Assembly (NCBI GenBank): GCA_033391075.1 | Contig: JAWPMV010000001.1 | Span: 248,001 to 312,000 of the forward strand | Direction of reading: 5' to 3' | Source: Bacteroidia bacterium | GTDB lineage: Bacteria > Bacteroidota > Bacteroidia > J057 | DNA length: 64,000 nucleotides | Shown: positions 54,336-63,400 of the stretch, in pieces | Layout of the letters: the number at the start of each line of letters is the position of its first letter | Numbering within the stretch: the first letter of the stretch is position 1 | Translations under genes and position numbers: made by a program | Notes under the pieces: generated by a model | The model's database searches: none | Told to the model about the DNA's origin: nothing | What the model saw: only the letters and a program-made list of their open reading frames with translations

Positions 54336-55859
54336 ATGGATACAGGTGCAATTATCTGGATTGTGGTGCTAGGGGCACTCTGGCTTGCGACGACGATCGG
54401 ACAATGGAAATTATTTGAGAAGGCAGATCAGCCAGGTTGGGCCGCCCTCGTACCCATCTATGGTTGGGTAGTATGGCTCAAGATAATTGGGAAACCCGTG
54501 TGGTGGGTTGTTCTGATGTTGATACCCGTAGTTGGGACCTTAGTCTCAGTTGCAATGGTGATAGAACTTGCCAAGTCTTATGGCAAATACAAATTGAAAG
54601 AACATGCAGGCTTTTTGATCCTGCCTTTCTATACCTGGCCCAAAGCCGGATTCTCTGATTCAGTAAAATACCTGGGACCACCTGATACACACAAGCGAAT
54701 CCCCAAGAAATCCCAATTGAGAGAATGGGGAGATGCACTTCTATTTGCAGGAGTTGCCGCCCTGATCATCCGTACCTTCTTCATTGAAGCCTTTATGATC
54801 CCGACCAGCTCTATGGAACGGACCCTCATGGCAGGAGACTTTCTCTTTGTGAGTAAGTTTCACTACGGAGCGCGGATGCCCATGACCCCATTATCTATCC
54901 CTTTCATCCATAACAAAATCAAAGTAGGAGACTTTATTTCTCCTTCGTATTCTGAATTGATTACCCTTCCATATATGCGGATACCCGGTATAGAGGAGGT
55001 CGAAAGGAATGACATTGTCGTATTTAATTTCCCCGCACATGATGTACAGGATCTCGGTGATGGAGCCGGATTGGTGGATATCGTGAGTATGAAAGAAAAC
55101 TACATCAAAAGATGTGTGGGAGTAGCGGGAGATGTACTTGAAGTGAAACGCCAGCAGATCTATATCAATGGCGAAAGAGGTTGGAATCCTCCCAATATGC
55201 AATATGAGTACCTGGTTGAGACCAATGGTCAGTCTTTCAATCAGAAAAGGCTCAATGAATTAGGCTTTAGAAAATATGTGCCGGGAAATCCTGAGAGAAA
55301 CAGGAATGCCAACTTTATCCCAGCTAATAGTCCCCGTCTAAGCGGACATAATGGCTATGTGGTGCTTATGCCGGATTCTATTGCTCAAATCCTGGAAAAA
55401 TTCCCCAATGTGGTCAAAGTTGATACGGTGACTGCCAAGCCCGGCAGGTTTAACAATAACCGACCTATTTATCCTAAAAAGAATAACCTGAGTGGAGAAC
55501 TCTTTCCGTTCAATATGGATAACTATGGACCCATCACCATTCCTGCCAGAGGAATGACGGTGGACCTCACAGATAAAAACCTCTCTGTATACTGGAGAAT
55601 TATAGATGTCTATGAGGGACATGACCTTGAGCAAAAAGGAGGGAAGGTATATATCGATGGATCAGAAGCTACCACCTATACCTTTGAAATGAACTATTAT
55701 TGGATGATGGGGGACAACCGCCATAATTCTGAGGATAGCAGAGTCTGGGGATTTGTACCGGAAAATCACATAGTTGGTCGGCCCTTATTTGTATTCTTCT
55801 CCTACGAGCCTGATTTTGGGGTAAGATGGAATAGAATAGGAACTAAATATGTACATTGA
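54336..55859 (+). CDS. lepB: Signal peptidase I with N-terminal DUF5684 domain
   Basis: A 507-residue membrane protein. Residues about 1-110 form a DUF5684 module with three hydrophobic segments (FEKADQPGWAALVPIYGW). A further transmembrane helix near 135-150 precedes the S26 peptidase domain. Catalytic S159 is in IPTSSMERTL and the general base K258 in NYIKRCVGVAGD; box E is MGDNRHNSEDSR. It cleaves signal peptides from exported proteins at the outer face of the inner membrane. The chain is about twice the length of Escherichia coli-like minimal forms, partly from a large insertion between boxes D and E, as is usual in Bacteroidota. The fused DUF5684 domain could recruit other export factors. 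Confidence 0.93.
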   Translation: MDTGAIIWIVVLGALWLATTIGQWKLFEKADQPGWAALVPIYGWVVWLKIIGKPVWWVVLMLIPVVGTLVSVAMVIELAKSYGKYKLKEHAGFLILPFYTWPKAGFSDSVKYLGPPDTHKRIPKKSQLREWGDALLFAGVAALIIRTFFIEAFMIPTSSMERTLMAGDFLFVSKFHYGARMPMTPLSIPFIHNKIKVGDFISPSYSELITLPYMRIPGIEEVERNDIVVFNFPAHDVQDLGDGAGLVDIVSMKENYIKRCVGVAGDVLEVKRQQIYINGERGWNPPNMQYEYLVETNGQSFNQKRLNELGFRKYVPGNPERNRNANFIPANSPRLSGHNGYVVLMPDSIAQILEKFPNVVKVDTVTAKPGRFNNNRPIYPKKNNLSGELFPFNMDNYGPITIPARGMTVDLTDKNLSVYWRIIDVYEGHDLEQKGGKVYIDGSEATTYTFEMNYYWMMGDNRHNSEDSRVWGFVPENHIVGRPLFVFFSYEPDFGVRWNRIGTKYVH

Positions 55860-55893
55860 GTAGAAATTCAAAAAGAAAGCAACTACCCAATAC

Positions 55894-56241
55894 ATGGATT
55901 TAGACGTTAATAGTCGCTGGGCTCTCTTTGAGGAGCAGGTCCAGGAACATTTCGGTAAACAAATGAATCTGGAGTCGATTCTCTTCTTTATAGGTGTAAG
56001 AGAATTGGGGGAAAGGCCCCGTCCCTTTACCAAAGAAGAGAAAGTGGATCTCATGCACATTGCTATTTGTCGGCTCTTATCTCAATCAGGTTATTATAAA
56101 CTCTCTCATCTCGATCAGGATGGATGGCCCCATTGGGACCTCCTGAAACCGCTTCCACATCAGGACATTTTTTCTCAGGAATACTTACTTCGGGAACACA
56201 TTTTAGTTTATGCCGATGAAGAATCTTTATTCCAGGAATAG
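55894..56241 (+). CDS. Small conserved protein of unknown function
   Basis: A 115-residue soluble protein without signal peptide. It is rich in Glu, Leu and aromatic residues (LFEEQVQEHFGKQMNLESILFF is its amphipathic opening, HWDLLKPLP and EYLLREHILVYADEE near the end). I do not recognise a family. It begins 34 bases after the signal peptidase stop codon in the same direction and is likely co-transcribed, so a role near protein export or membrane upkeep is possible but unproven. Confidence 0.6.
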   Translation: MDLDVNSRWALFEEQVQEHFGKQMNLESILFFIGVRELGERPRPFTKEEKVDLMHIAICRLLSQSGYYKLSHLDQDGWPHWDLLKPLPHQDIFSQEYLLREHILVYADEESLFQE

Positions 56242-56551
56242 GAGCGAGTGACTAAGTTGGGGGTAAATATCTCATATGAAAGAAAGATGAAAATTGGACT
56301 TGATATGCAGAGGTTATGAATTTTAAAGAAAAAACTACTATTTTAGTAGTGCCTCATCTGTGCAGCTACCATTAGATCAAGACCTAAGTACACACTGAAT
56401 TCTTTCGGGGAGAGAATCCGTTATGATCACGGGCTCACGTACACTGATATTTTTTTAAACCATGAATACCCTGAATCTCATGTCTAATGAGTTCAGTAAG
56501 AATTATTTAGCTTTTCCCATAGGAGTCGGATCGTTTTGACCGGCTCCTTTT
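56242..56551. other. 310-base gap with several stem-loops
   Basis: No open frame. Hairpins are visible at 56334-56350 (ACTACTA/TAGTAGT), near 56400 (ATTCT/AGAAT), at 56471-56496 (CTGAATCTCAT/ATGAGTTCAG with a bulge), and the terminator at 56521. A seven-T run at about 56451 could end a small RNA. No tRNA or known riboswitch fold was recognised. Confidence 0.4.
56521..56551. terminator. Bidirectional terminator between convergent genes
   Basis: AGGAGTCGG pairs with CCGGCTCCT (one G-T) around a ten-base loop, followed by TTTTCTATTTTT on the plus strand. It separates the gene ending at 56241 from the minus-strand gene ending at 56552. Confidence 0.8.
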
Positions 56552-57430
56552 CTATTTTTGTATAAAGGCAACTGCTGTCAGATATTTTCCATCCGGACTT
56601 ACAGCAAGTCGGTAAAAGTCTCCGATCCCCAAATCTCCCAGATCAGACCAGCCTTTAGTTGCATTTTCGGGATCAAATACGAAAAGATGTCCCTCCTTGC
56701 CCATAAAAATTTTCCCATCAGGCGTCCAGCAATAATCTTCCTTTCCGCTCAAGGTTTCAGTAAGGGTCCTAAGTTCCCCACTAGCGCTGTCCCAGGATCG
56801 AATCAACCAAGAATCTTCTTCGCTTTTATCTACAAAACTTACCAGCTCTGTACTCGGTATGGTATGTATACTACGGCCCAGATTGAAATCAAAGCCTTCG
56901 AGCTTTTGAGATTTCACCTTTGTATATTTTAAGGTGTTGGGGCTACCAAGGATGAACATGGCGAGATGACCCTTCTTATACCAGGTATAATAGCCAATAG
57001 GTTGGACCTTTGACATCAGTAACTTTGCCTTCCCGTTTTTCAGCGAGAATTTCCACAGTCTTTGTGTCTTTCCATCGGCTTCCACTCGCACCACAGAAAA
57101 AGCTTTGCCTCCGGGCATGATTTTAGGGGAGTACTCGCTGGTAGCAGGAGTATTGCAGATTTGTATTACTTCTTTGGTGTCAAGGAAGTATCGAAATATA
57201 TCTGCCTGCTCAGCTCTAATAGACGTGTACAAAATACTTTTACTGTCGGGGCTAAAAGAAGCCTGGTTATCATAACCTTGCCTATCTGTAATATTGCGAG
57301 GGTTCTCCAGGCGAGGCTGCTCTCCGGAAAGGTCCAGATCCAGTAGATATATATCGGTGGCTGTTTGGGAAAAAAGCTTCGAAAAAAGGCAAATGAGCAG
57401 AATTAGGCTGCTGTAAATTTTGAAATTCAT
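56552..57430 (-). CDS. Exported TolB-like beta-propeller protein
   Basis: The ATG at 57430 gives signal peptide MNFKIYSSLILLICLFSKLF (cut near SQ) and 292 residues; the longer frame has no added merit. The mature part contains PD40/TolB-type blades: DRQGYDNQASFSPDSKSILYTS, SEYSPKIMPGGKAFSVVRV, YCWTPDGKIFMGKEG and LAVSPDGKYLTAVA. Such propellers in Bacteroidota bind ligands or partners in the periplasm or accompany peptidases. No catalytic domain is attached. It is monocistronic, divergent from the M23 peptidase gene, with a shared 400-base upstream region. Confidence 0.82.
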   Translation of the reverse strand: MNFKIYSSLILLICLFSKLFSQTATDIYLLDLDLSGEQPRLENPRNITDRQGYDNQASFSPDSKSILYTSIRAEQADIFRYFLDTKEVIQICNTPATSEYSPKIMPGGKAFSVVRVEADGKTQRLWKFSLKNGKAKLLMSKVQPIGYYTWYKKGHLAMFILGSPNTLKYTKVKSQKLEGFDFNLGRSIHTIPSTELVSFVDKSEEDSWLIRSWDSASGELRTLTETLSGKEDYCWTPDGKIFMGKEGHLFVFDPENATKGWSDLGDLGIGDFYRLAVSPDGKYLTAVAFIQK

Positions 57431-57830
57431 GCGTTCGTATTTTGAAGGTTCAGAGACAATTAAACGGCTAAAGAATAACAATAGTAATTTTTTTCAAAAA
57501 CCTTTTCATTCTTACACCGTAAATAGGATTTGTTCTTTGAATAATCGAATTATCCCCATTTTTGCAAAATGGGACATATAGTTCTAAAGTGCTGAATATT
57601 ATATAATTAGCCATATTACTTTAATGTTTAACAAACCTCTTACGTACGAATTTGAACAGCTAAGGCTTCGATTTGGGGAATTTACTCACATTGCCTTTAG
57701 TGCTTAAAGAATTCTTTATACTTTCGTACGTTGAATTTTTGGGAACAATAAGCTATTCGTTTTATTCCAGATTTCAGAAAAAAGTTCGATTAAGTATCAT
57801 CGAATTTTTCGGAGGTTTAAACAGTTTTAT
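57431..57830. other. 400-base divergent promoter region
   Basis: AT-rich region between two divergent start codons. It contains a perfect 8-base palindrome with three-base spacer (CCCATTTT/AAAATGGG at 57555-57573), which could be an operator, and a -7-like box TACTTTCG at 57719. No gene or RNA seen. Confidence 0.5.
57719..57726 (+). promoter_or_regulatory. -7-like box before M23 peptidase
   Basis: TACTTTCG, one base from the consensus TAnnTTTG, about 104 bases before the ATG at 57831. The spacing implies a long leader. Confidence 0.35.
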
Positions 57831-58415
57831 ATGAAAAACTACCTAATGAGTGTTACAGTGCTAGCCATCAGCGTATTTTTCATCGTAACTGGGAATTTGA
57901 AAGCGTCTTTCTTTAACACTTTTTCCAAAAACAGCCTTGCACATGAACACGAGCATGTTGTAAAGATGAAAGTACAACAGGCACATTTAAGAACCATCGA
58001 TCCCTTTGACATAGACATTGTCCCTACAAGCCGTCCTATACCTGACGGTTTCCCCCTGGCCAGTGTTTATGGCATGAGAAAGCATCCTATCTTAAAAGTA
58101 AATAGAATGCACGCGGGCATCGATTTCGCAGCACCAGCGGGTACTCCCGTTTTGGCAACTGCAACCGGAAAAATAGGGAAAGCGATTTTCAATCCGGACA
58201 GGAGCAATTACGGCAAACACATTGTGATTGATCATGATGAGGAGTACAGTACATTATACGCGCATCTATCCGGCCTGGTAGTGGATTTCGGACAGATCGT
58301 AGAAGAAGGTGATACCATTGGATTTGTAGGGAGTACCGGTATGAGTACAAGCGCTCACCTTCATTATGAAGTTATATTTGACGGTCTAAGGGTAGATCCG
58401 GAAGATTACTTCTAA
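57831..58415 (+). CDS. M23-family (LytM) peptidoglycan endopeptidase
   Basis: A 194-residue protein with an N-terminal membrane segment (YLMSVTVLAISVFFIVTG) and a compact LytM domain. Zinc ligands are H94 and D98 in MHAGIDFAAP and H178 in AHLHYE; H145 in LYAHLS completes the active site. All catalytic residues are present, so it should cleave peptide cross-links in the cell wall. Because it lacks coiled-coil or LysM parts it may be a simple periplasmic, membrane-anchored hydrolase acting in wall growth or division. A terminator follows at 58454. Confidence 0.93.
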   Translation: MKNYLMSVTVLAISVFFIVTGNLKASFFNTFSKNSLAHEHEHVVKMKVQQAHLRTIDPFDIDIVPTSRPIPDGFPLASVYGMRKHPILKVNRMHAGIDFAAPAGTPVLATATGKIGKAIFNPDRSNYGKHIVIDHDEEYSTLYAHLSGLVVDFGQIVEEGDTIGFVGSTGMSTSAHLHYEVIFDGLRVDPEDYF

Positions 58416-58453
58416 GGAAAAACCAGCTACGATGAGCTGATGGCAAAAAGCAC

Positions 58454-58490
58454 AAAAACCGACTTATTTTGATAAGTCGGTTTTTTTTAT
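58454..58490 (+). terminator. Rho-independent terminator after M23 gene
   Basis: AAAAACCGACTTAT and ATAAGTCGGTTTTT form a perfect 14-base stem with a four-base loop, followed by further T. It starts 39 bases after the stop codon. Confidence 0.95.
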
Positions 58491-58543
58491 CCCTTTTGTT
58501 AAGTCCTGCAAAAGCTCATGCCTGCCTAAACCATAAATTTTCT

Positions 58544-58551
58544 TAGCTTTG
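58544..58551 (+). promoter_or_regulatory. Consensus -7 box touching the start codon
   Basis: TAGCTTTG matches TAnnTTTG exactly and ends 4 bases before the GTG at 58556. Transcription would start at or just inside the first codon, giving a leaderless or nearly leaderless message. Confidence 0.45.
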
Positions 58552-58555
58552 CCCT

Positions 58556-60205
58556 GTGAGGGCGAAAAGAAATATAGGTGCGCTTTGTATCCTCCTCTTT
58601 CTATGGATCATGAGTTCCTGTGGCCTGGAGGAAGCATCTCTGGGAGAATCCGAGGAGCTAAATCCGCCCTCTCCCCCTGCTCAAAAAGTAAATCAACTGC
58701 AACGCTTGCACTTGCTTCCCCTCGAGCCCTTTCAAGAAAAAATTCCGGAAAAATATGTGGATGTCTTTCGCCTCTTTAAAAAGGCGGCTGAAGAGATGAA
58801 CACGATTTTTTGGATACAGGCCTATGGGGATAAAGAAGAATTATTCTCTCAGGTAGAGGAAGATAATTTGCAAAATTTACTGGAGTTGAATTATGGGCCC
58901 TATGATCGCATGAATGCGAATGAAGTTTTGCTGCCCGGTATTCCACCCAAGCCGGCAGGAGCAAACTTCTATCCTCCGGGTATGACTTCGACTGAATTTG
59001 AGCAACTTCCCGAGGCTTACAATAAACTCACCCTAATAAGGCGTGATGAGAATAGAAAACTCGTCGCCATTCCCTATGTTGAAGCATTTGAGAATCCCCT
59101 TAAGGCTGCCGCTGCGGCTTTGAGAGAAGCTGCTGAACTGGTGAAAGAGGAAGACTTTAAAACCTTCCTCAAGGAGCGCGCCCTTTCCCTGGAGTCAGAT
59201 CATTATGAATATAGCGATGTGCTTTGGTTGGATCAATGGAAGCAGGAACTCGATATCCTGATTGGACCTATAGAAAGCTATGAAGATGCTTTAAAAGGGA
59301 TCAAATCATCCTATCAGGCCTGTATTGTCCTGAAAGATGAAAAGGCAAGTAGCAAGGTAGGGGAGTGGGTGAAATTGCTGCCTAAGCTGAATATGGAGTT
59401 GAAACGAGAATTGAGGTATGAAAAAGGGCGACTACCTGAGGCTGCCAGTGTGGGGGTATATGATGCCCTTTACTTTTCAGGTTTGTTCAATGCAGGTTCT
59501 AAAAGTATGGGCTTAAATGCTCCTCACTTTACCTTACCTGCTGAAGTAGATATAAGAGGAAAGAGGAGATTGATTCTGAAAAATATAGTAGAGGCAAAAT
59601 ATCAGTATATCACTTTGCCCATAGCAGAAAGACTCTTGAAGAAGGAGCAACTTCCTTTGTTGACGGAGGATGCTTTTTTTCAATATGTCCTCTTTCATGA
59701 GCTTTCGCATGGTTGGGAACTTCCAGCATTTGAACGGAAGAATAGAGACCGGAGCATACAGGAAAATCTCCTGGAGTATGCATCTTTACTGGAAGAAGGT
59801 AAGGGAGATATCCTGGGCCTATACATGATCATCAAGGCGTACAAACAGGGCCTGATCAAAGAAGGGAATTTGGAGCAGCACTATATTACTTCTCTGGTAA
59901 ATACGCTGAGAGCTATCCGTTTTGGGAGGAACAGCGATCATGCCATCGCCAATGTGATCCGCTTCAATTTCTTTATGGAGAAAGGTGCCTACTATTTCGA
60001 TGAAAGTAGCCAAAAGTTTGGCGTAAAAACGGAACTTGTAGAAAGTGCCACACGTGATTTAGTAAACAAAATTCTCGATATACAGGCGGAAGGGATATCA
60101 AATACAGCCATGCTGTTTAAGCAAAGATATGGCCGACTGCTATATCAGTATGAGAAGATCATTGACCTTCACCAGGACATTCCCATAGATCTCAGGTTTG
60201 AATAG
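58556..60205 (+). CDS. M49-like (dipeptidyl-peptidase III-type) lipoprotein
   Basis: A 549-residue predicted lipoprotein; the start is GTG, and the signal CILLFLWIMSSC ends in a lipobox with the acylated Cys at residue 22. The C-terminal half has the metallopeptidase motif HELSH at 381-385, then EEGKGDILGLY about 30 residues later, which supplies the third ligand. This arrangement matches the bacterial M49-like zinc hydrolases related to dipeptidyl-peptidase III. Supporting signs are YDALYFSGLFNAGSKSMGLNAP and HAIANVIRFNFFMEKGAY. It probably trims peptides at the outer or inner membrane surface. It lacks the N-terminal lobe size of eukaryotic DPP III. Convergent with the next gene, 6 bases apart. 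Confidence 0.8.
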   Translation: MRAKRNIGALCILLFLWIMSSCGLEEASLGESEELNPPSPPAQKVNQLQRLHLLPLEPFQEKIPEKYVDVFRLFKKAAEEMNTIFWIQAYGDKEELFSQVEEDNLQNLLELNYGPYDRMNANEVLLPGIPPKPAGANFYPPGMTSTEFEQLPEAYNKLTLIRRDENRKLVAIPYVEAFENPLKAAAAALREAAELVKEEDFKTFLKERALSLESDHYEYSDVLWLDQWKQELDILIGPIESYEDALKGIKSSYQACIVLKDEKASSKVGEWVKLLPKLNMELKRELRYEKGRLPEAASVGVYDALYFSGLFNAGSKSMGLNAPHFTLPAEVDIRGKRRLILKNIVEAKYQYITLPIAERLLKKEQLPLLTEDAFFQYVLFHELSHGWELPAFERKNRDRSIQENLLEYASLLEEGKGDILGLYMIIKAYKQGLIKEGNLEQHYITSLVNTLRAIRFGRNSDHAIANVIRFNFFMEKGAYYFDESSQKFGVKTELVESATRDLVNKILDIQAEGISNTAMLFKQRYGRLLYQYEKIIDLHQDIPIDLRFE

Positions 60206-60211
60206 GAAAAG

Positions 60212-61756
60212 CTAGAGAGGAATATTCCCATGCTTTTTTCTCGGCAATTGCTCAGCCTTGTTTTCCAGCATCTCAAAGGCCCGAATCAGCTTCTTACGCG
60301 TATCTTCCGGTAAAATTACCTCATCCACAAAACCTCTGGCTGCAGCCCGATAAGGGTTTGCGAATTTTTCAGTGTACTCTTCTACTTTCTCGTCCAGTTT
60401 TGCCGCAGGATCATCTGCATTTTTAATCTCCTTACGGAAAATGATCTCGGCTGCACCCTTGGGACCCATTACGGCAATCTCAGCGCTGGGCCAGGCATAG
60501 TTCATATCAGCCCCAATATGCTTGGAGTTCATCACATCATACGCGCCACCATATGCTTTACGGGTAATAACCGTTACTCTGGGAACGGTAGCCTCGGAGA
60601 AAGCATAAAGCAATTTGGCTCCATTGGTGATAATAGCATTCCATTCCTGATCCGTTCCCGGAAGGAAGCCGGGTACATCTTCAAAAACCAGAAGAGGAAT
60701 ATTAAAAGCATCGCAAAAACGAACAAAACGTGCGCCTTTGGTTGAAGAGTTGATATCCAATACACCGGCCAGAACTGCTGGTTGATTGGCGATAATCCCG
60801 ATACTCCTACCTGCCAATCTGGCAAATCCTGTCAGGATGTTTTCCGCAAAATCTTTATGTACCTCAAAGAAAGAATCCTTATCACATACTAGCTTGATTA
60901 CCTCCCGCATGTCATAGGGCTGGTTGGCCTTCTCAGGTACAATACTATTTAATTCGGCTATGGCTTTTTCAGGATCTCCTTCGTGAGGAATAGACAAAGG
61001 TACTTCTTCACAGTTTTGGGGGACATAACTCAGGAGTCTTTTGATGTTCTGGATACATTCCCATTCATTGGCGCAGGTAAAATGGCTGACACCACTCTTG
61101 CTTCCATGCGTTATAGCCCCCCCCAGCTCTTCGGAGGTAACTTCCTCATGGGTAACGGTCTTTACTACATTTGGACCTGTTACGAACATATAGGAGGTGT
61201 TTTCCACCATCATCACAAAGTCAGTGATCGCAGGACTATAAACAGCTCCACCTGCACATGGTCCCATGACAGCAGAAATTTGAGGGATTACTCCTGATGC
61301 GCGGGTATTTCGGTAGAAAATATCTGCATAGCCTGCCAGAGAAACTACGCCCTCCTGAATTCTGGCACCTCCGGAATCATTCAAGCCAATAACCGGGGCT
61401 CCGTTTTTCATCGCCAGGTCCATGATCTTGCAAATCTTCTCTGCATAGGTTTCCGAAAGAGAACCTCCCATGACGGTAAAATCCTGACTGAAAATGTAGA
61501 CCAGTCTGCCGTGGATTTTTCCATATCCTGTTACGACTCCATCGCCTAAAATTTTTTGATTTTCGAGGCCAAACTCTGAGGATCGGTGGGTAACGAATTT
61601 TCCAATTTCTTCGAAACTGCCTTCATCAAGGAGAAGGTCTATCCTTTCGCGAGCGGTGAGTTTGCCTTTGGCATGTTGCTTCTCGATACGATCGGCTCCT
61701 CCTCCGAGGAGCGCTTCTTCATTCTTCTGTTGGAGGATGTCTTCCTGCTTGATCAT
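60212..61756 (-). CDS. Acyl-CoA carboxylase carboxyltransferase (beta) subunit
   Basis: The ATG at 61756 ([10 protein letters not shown]) is preferred over an upstream in-frame TTG, giving 514 residues. It has the paired crotonase-like domains of propionyl-CoA or methylcrotonyl-CoA carboxylase beta subunits: [33 protein letters not shown] and [12 protein letters not shown] in the first, [33 protein letters not shown] and [10 protein letters not shown] in the second. It moves carboxyl from biotin to the acyl-CoA; length and motifs favour propionyl-CoA, the route to methylmalonyl-CoA. The biotin-carrying alpha subunit is not in the window. A TATCTTTG box precedes the gene. Confidence 0.93.
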   Translation of the reverse strand: MIKQEDILQQKNEEALLGGGADRIEKQHAKGKLTARERIDLLLDEGSFEEIGKFVTHRSSEFGLENQKILGDGVVTGYGKIHGRLVYIFSQDFTVMGGSLSETYAEKICKIMDLAMKNGAPVIGLNDSGGARIQEGVVSLAGYADIFYRNTRASGVIPQISAVMGPCAGGAVYSPAITDFVMMVENTSYMFVTGPNVVKTVTHEEVTSEELGGAITHGSKSGVSHFTCANEWECIQNIKRLLSYVPQNCEEVPLSIPHEGDPEKAIAELNSIVPEKANQPYDMREVIKLVCDKDSFFEVHKDFAENILTGFARLAGRSIGIIANQPAVLAGVLDINSSTKGARFVRFCDAFNIPLLVFEDVPGFLPGTDQEWNAIITNGAKLLYAFSEATVPRVTVITRKAYGGAYDVMNSKHIGADMNYAWPSAEIAVMGPKGAAEIIFRKEIKNADDPAAKLDEKVEEYTEKFANPYRAAARGFVDEVILPEDTRKKLIRAFEMLENKAEQLPRKKHGNIPL

Positions 61757-61778
61757 GGTCAAAATAAATTAGGTCTTG

Positions 61779-61786
61779 CAAAGATA
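61779..61786 (-). promoter_or_regulatory. Consensus -7 box before the carboxylase gene
   Basis: On the minus strand TATCTTTG is an exact match to TAnnTTTG, 22 bases before the ATG at 61756. The region just upstream contains no obvious -33 TTTG. Confidence 0.55.
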
Positions 61787-61836
61787 GGAGTTCGTTAGTA
61801 ATCTCCCGCTTGCTTTGTTTAATTTATTTGGTGAGC

Positions 61837-62736
61837 CTAAATCATTTTCAGGAAAGCGACTTCCTTATCGCTCAAGCTTCTGAATTTTCCTCTTGGAAGG
61901 TTCTTTTTGGTCAGGTGGGCAATTGAAACACGATCGAGACCTACCACCTGATATCCCATATGCTCAAACATGCGTCTGACAATGCGGTTTCTTCCGATAT
62001 GAATTTCAACTCCTACTTCATCTCTTTCCTTTCCAATCACATAATCAATCTTATCTACTTTTGCAGGTCCATCTTCCAACTCGATTCCTGTTAGAAGTTT
62101 TTCCATATCTTCTTCGCTTACTTCTTTATTCAGACGGACGTGGTAGATTTTCTTGACCTTGTGAGAAGGGTGCGTCATTTTCTTTGCCAATGCACCATCA
62201 TTAGACAATAGTAAAAGGCCTGTTGTATTTCTGTCTAGTCTGCCTACAGGAAAAATTCGTTCATCTGTAGTGTTTTTTACAATATCCAGAACCGTTTTCC
62301 TACCCTGAGGGTCATCGGTGGTCGTGATGGTGTTTTTAGGCTTATTGAGGAGGATATAGACAAATTTTTCAACCCGTAGTCGTTTGCCTTTATATTCAAT
62401 GACATCATTAAAGGGATGGACGCGCATCCCCATTTCCGTATTTACTTCTCCATTAACTTTGACCTCACCTGCAGAAATAAGTTTGTCTGCATCTCTGCGG
62501 GAGCAAACGCCTGCCTGCGCGATGAAACGGTTCAGGCGAATCGGTTCAACGGGCTTTTTTTCCTTTTGGGGGCCAGATTTTTTTTCTGTCTTTTTGGGAG
62601 GCAACTTGCTTTTAGCAGGGTCAATCACCTGCTTGTTCTTCCGGGGCTTCCGTTTCTTCTGGCCCACTTCCTTCCAGAAGGGCTTCTCCGTTTTCTTTTG
62701 GTTCTGCTTCGACTTCGACTGTTTTCGCTTGCTCAT
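61837..62736 (-). CDS. 23S rRNA pseudouridine synthase RluB-like
   Basis: A 299-residue protein. The first 65 residues are a very basic, Lys-rich arm (MSKRKQSKSKQNQKKTEKPF and onward). The S4 RNA-binding domain begins IRLNRFIAQAGVCSRRDADK, and the pseudouridine synthase domain has the catalytic Asp D168 in VGRLDRNTTGLLLL. It resembles the RluB/RsuA/RluE/RluF group, which converts uridines in 23S or 16S rRNA. The basic arm is encoded by DNA that also encodes the acidic C-terminal tail of ScpB in another frame (116-base overlap). No internal Met offers a shorter start. Confidence 0.9.
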   Translation of the reverse strand: MSKRKQSKSKQNQKKTEKPFWKEVGQKKRKPRKNKQVIDPAKSKLPPKKTEKKSGPQKEKKPVEPIRLNRFIAQAGVCSRRDADKLISAGEVKVNGEVNTEMGMRVHPFNDVIEYKGKRLRVEKFVYILLNKPKNTITTTDDPQGRKTVLDIVKNTTDERIFPVGRLDRNTTGLLLLSNDGALAKKMTHPSHKVKKIYHVRLNKEVSEEDMEKLLTGIELEDGPAKVDKIDYVIGKERDEVGVEIHIGRNRIVRRMFEHMGYQVVGLDRVSIAHLTKKNLPRGKFRSLSDKEVAFLKMI

Positions 62737-63361
62737 TTGATTCTTCCTTCTTATCTAATTGGTGCTGACGGAAAAGTTCCAGATGTTCTTCTTCCAGTTG
62801 CTCAAACTCTTTGAGCTTGGGAAGATCAGACATATCTTTCATCCCAAAATACTGCATAAAATAGGGACTGCAACCATATAGTAAGGGTCGCCCGGGAGCT
62901 TCGGCACGTCCAAGAATACTTAGGAGCTGTTTCTCCAGAAGTTTTTGAACAGCATAATCGCAATTTACCCCACGGATAAATTCTAATTCCGACTTGGTAA
63001 TAGGTTGGCGATAAGCAACTATAGCCAGGGTTTCTAAAGCAGCTTTGGATAGTCGCTTTTTGTTTTTTTGAAGGCTGGCCTTTTTGACAAAGGGGAAATA
63101 GGTCTTTTTGGTAAAGAACTGATAGCCTTCAGCAATATGGCGGATTTCGAAGGGATAGCGCTCATCCTTGTATTTTTCAATAAGAGCATCAAGGATCTCC
63201 TGCAATTGCTCTTTCTTCAATTCAAGGCTGGCAGCTTTATCTTCTGCATTTCCATCTTCTCTGGCTTTCAGACTTGTCAGGAGAAAGTCTGGCTTTACCG
63301 GTTGCTCGGCAGTAAAGATGATGGATTCTATGATATTACTAATGTGCGGGTCCAAGGACAA
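62621..63361 (-). CDS. scpB: Segregation and condensation protein ScpB
   Basis: A 246-residue protein beginning at a TTG codon; an in-frame stop lies 9 bases upstream and no ATG fits. The two winged-helix domains contain IIESIIFTAEQPV, AYRQPITKSELEFIRGVNCDYAVQKLLEK and LGRAEAPGRPLLYG, typical of ScpB. It forms the SMC-ScpA-ScpB complex that compacts and segregates the chromosome. The last 60 residues are an acidic extension (EAEPKENGEALLEGSGPEET and onward) that overlaps the rluB start region. The scpB-rluB order is common in bacteria; the long overlap suggests coupled translation. Confidence 0.93.
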   Translation of the reverse strand: MSLDPHISNIIESIIFTAEQPVKPDFLLTSLKAREDGNAEDKAASLELKKEQLQEILDALIEKYKDERYPFEIRHIAEGYQFFTKKTYFPFVKKASLQKNKKRLSKAALETLAIVAYRQPITKSELEFIRGVNCDYAVQKLLEKQLLSILGRAEAPGRPLLYGCSPYFMQYFGMKDMSDLPKLKEFEQLEEEHLELFRQHQLDKKEESNEQAKTVEVEAEPKENGEALLEGSGPEETEAPEEQAGD

Positions 63362-63400
63362 TAATTTTCACAAAAGTAACAGCTTGAAGGATATGCTACA

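Noticed and set aside
56242-56551. tRNA or riboswitch in the gap
   Set aside because: No cloverleaf, T-loop motif or known riboswitch core could be matched by eye.
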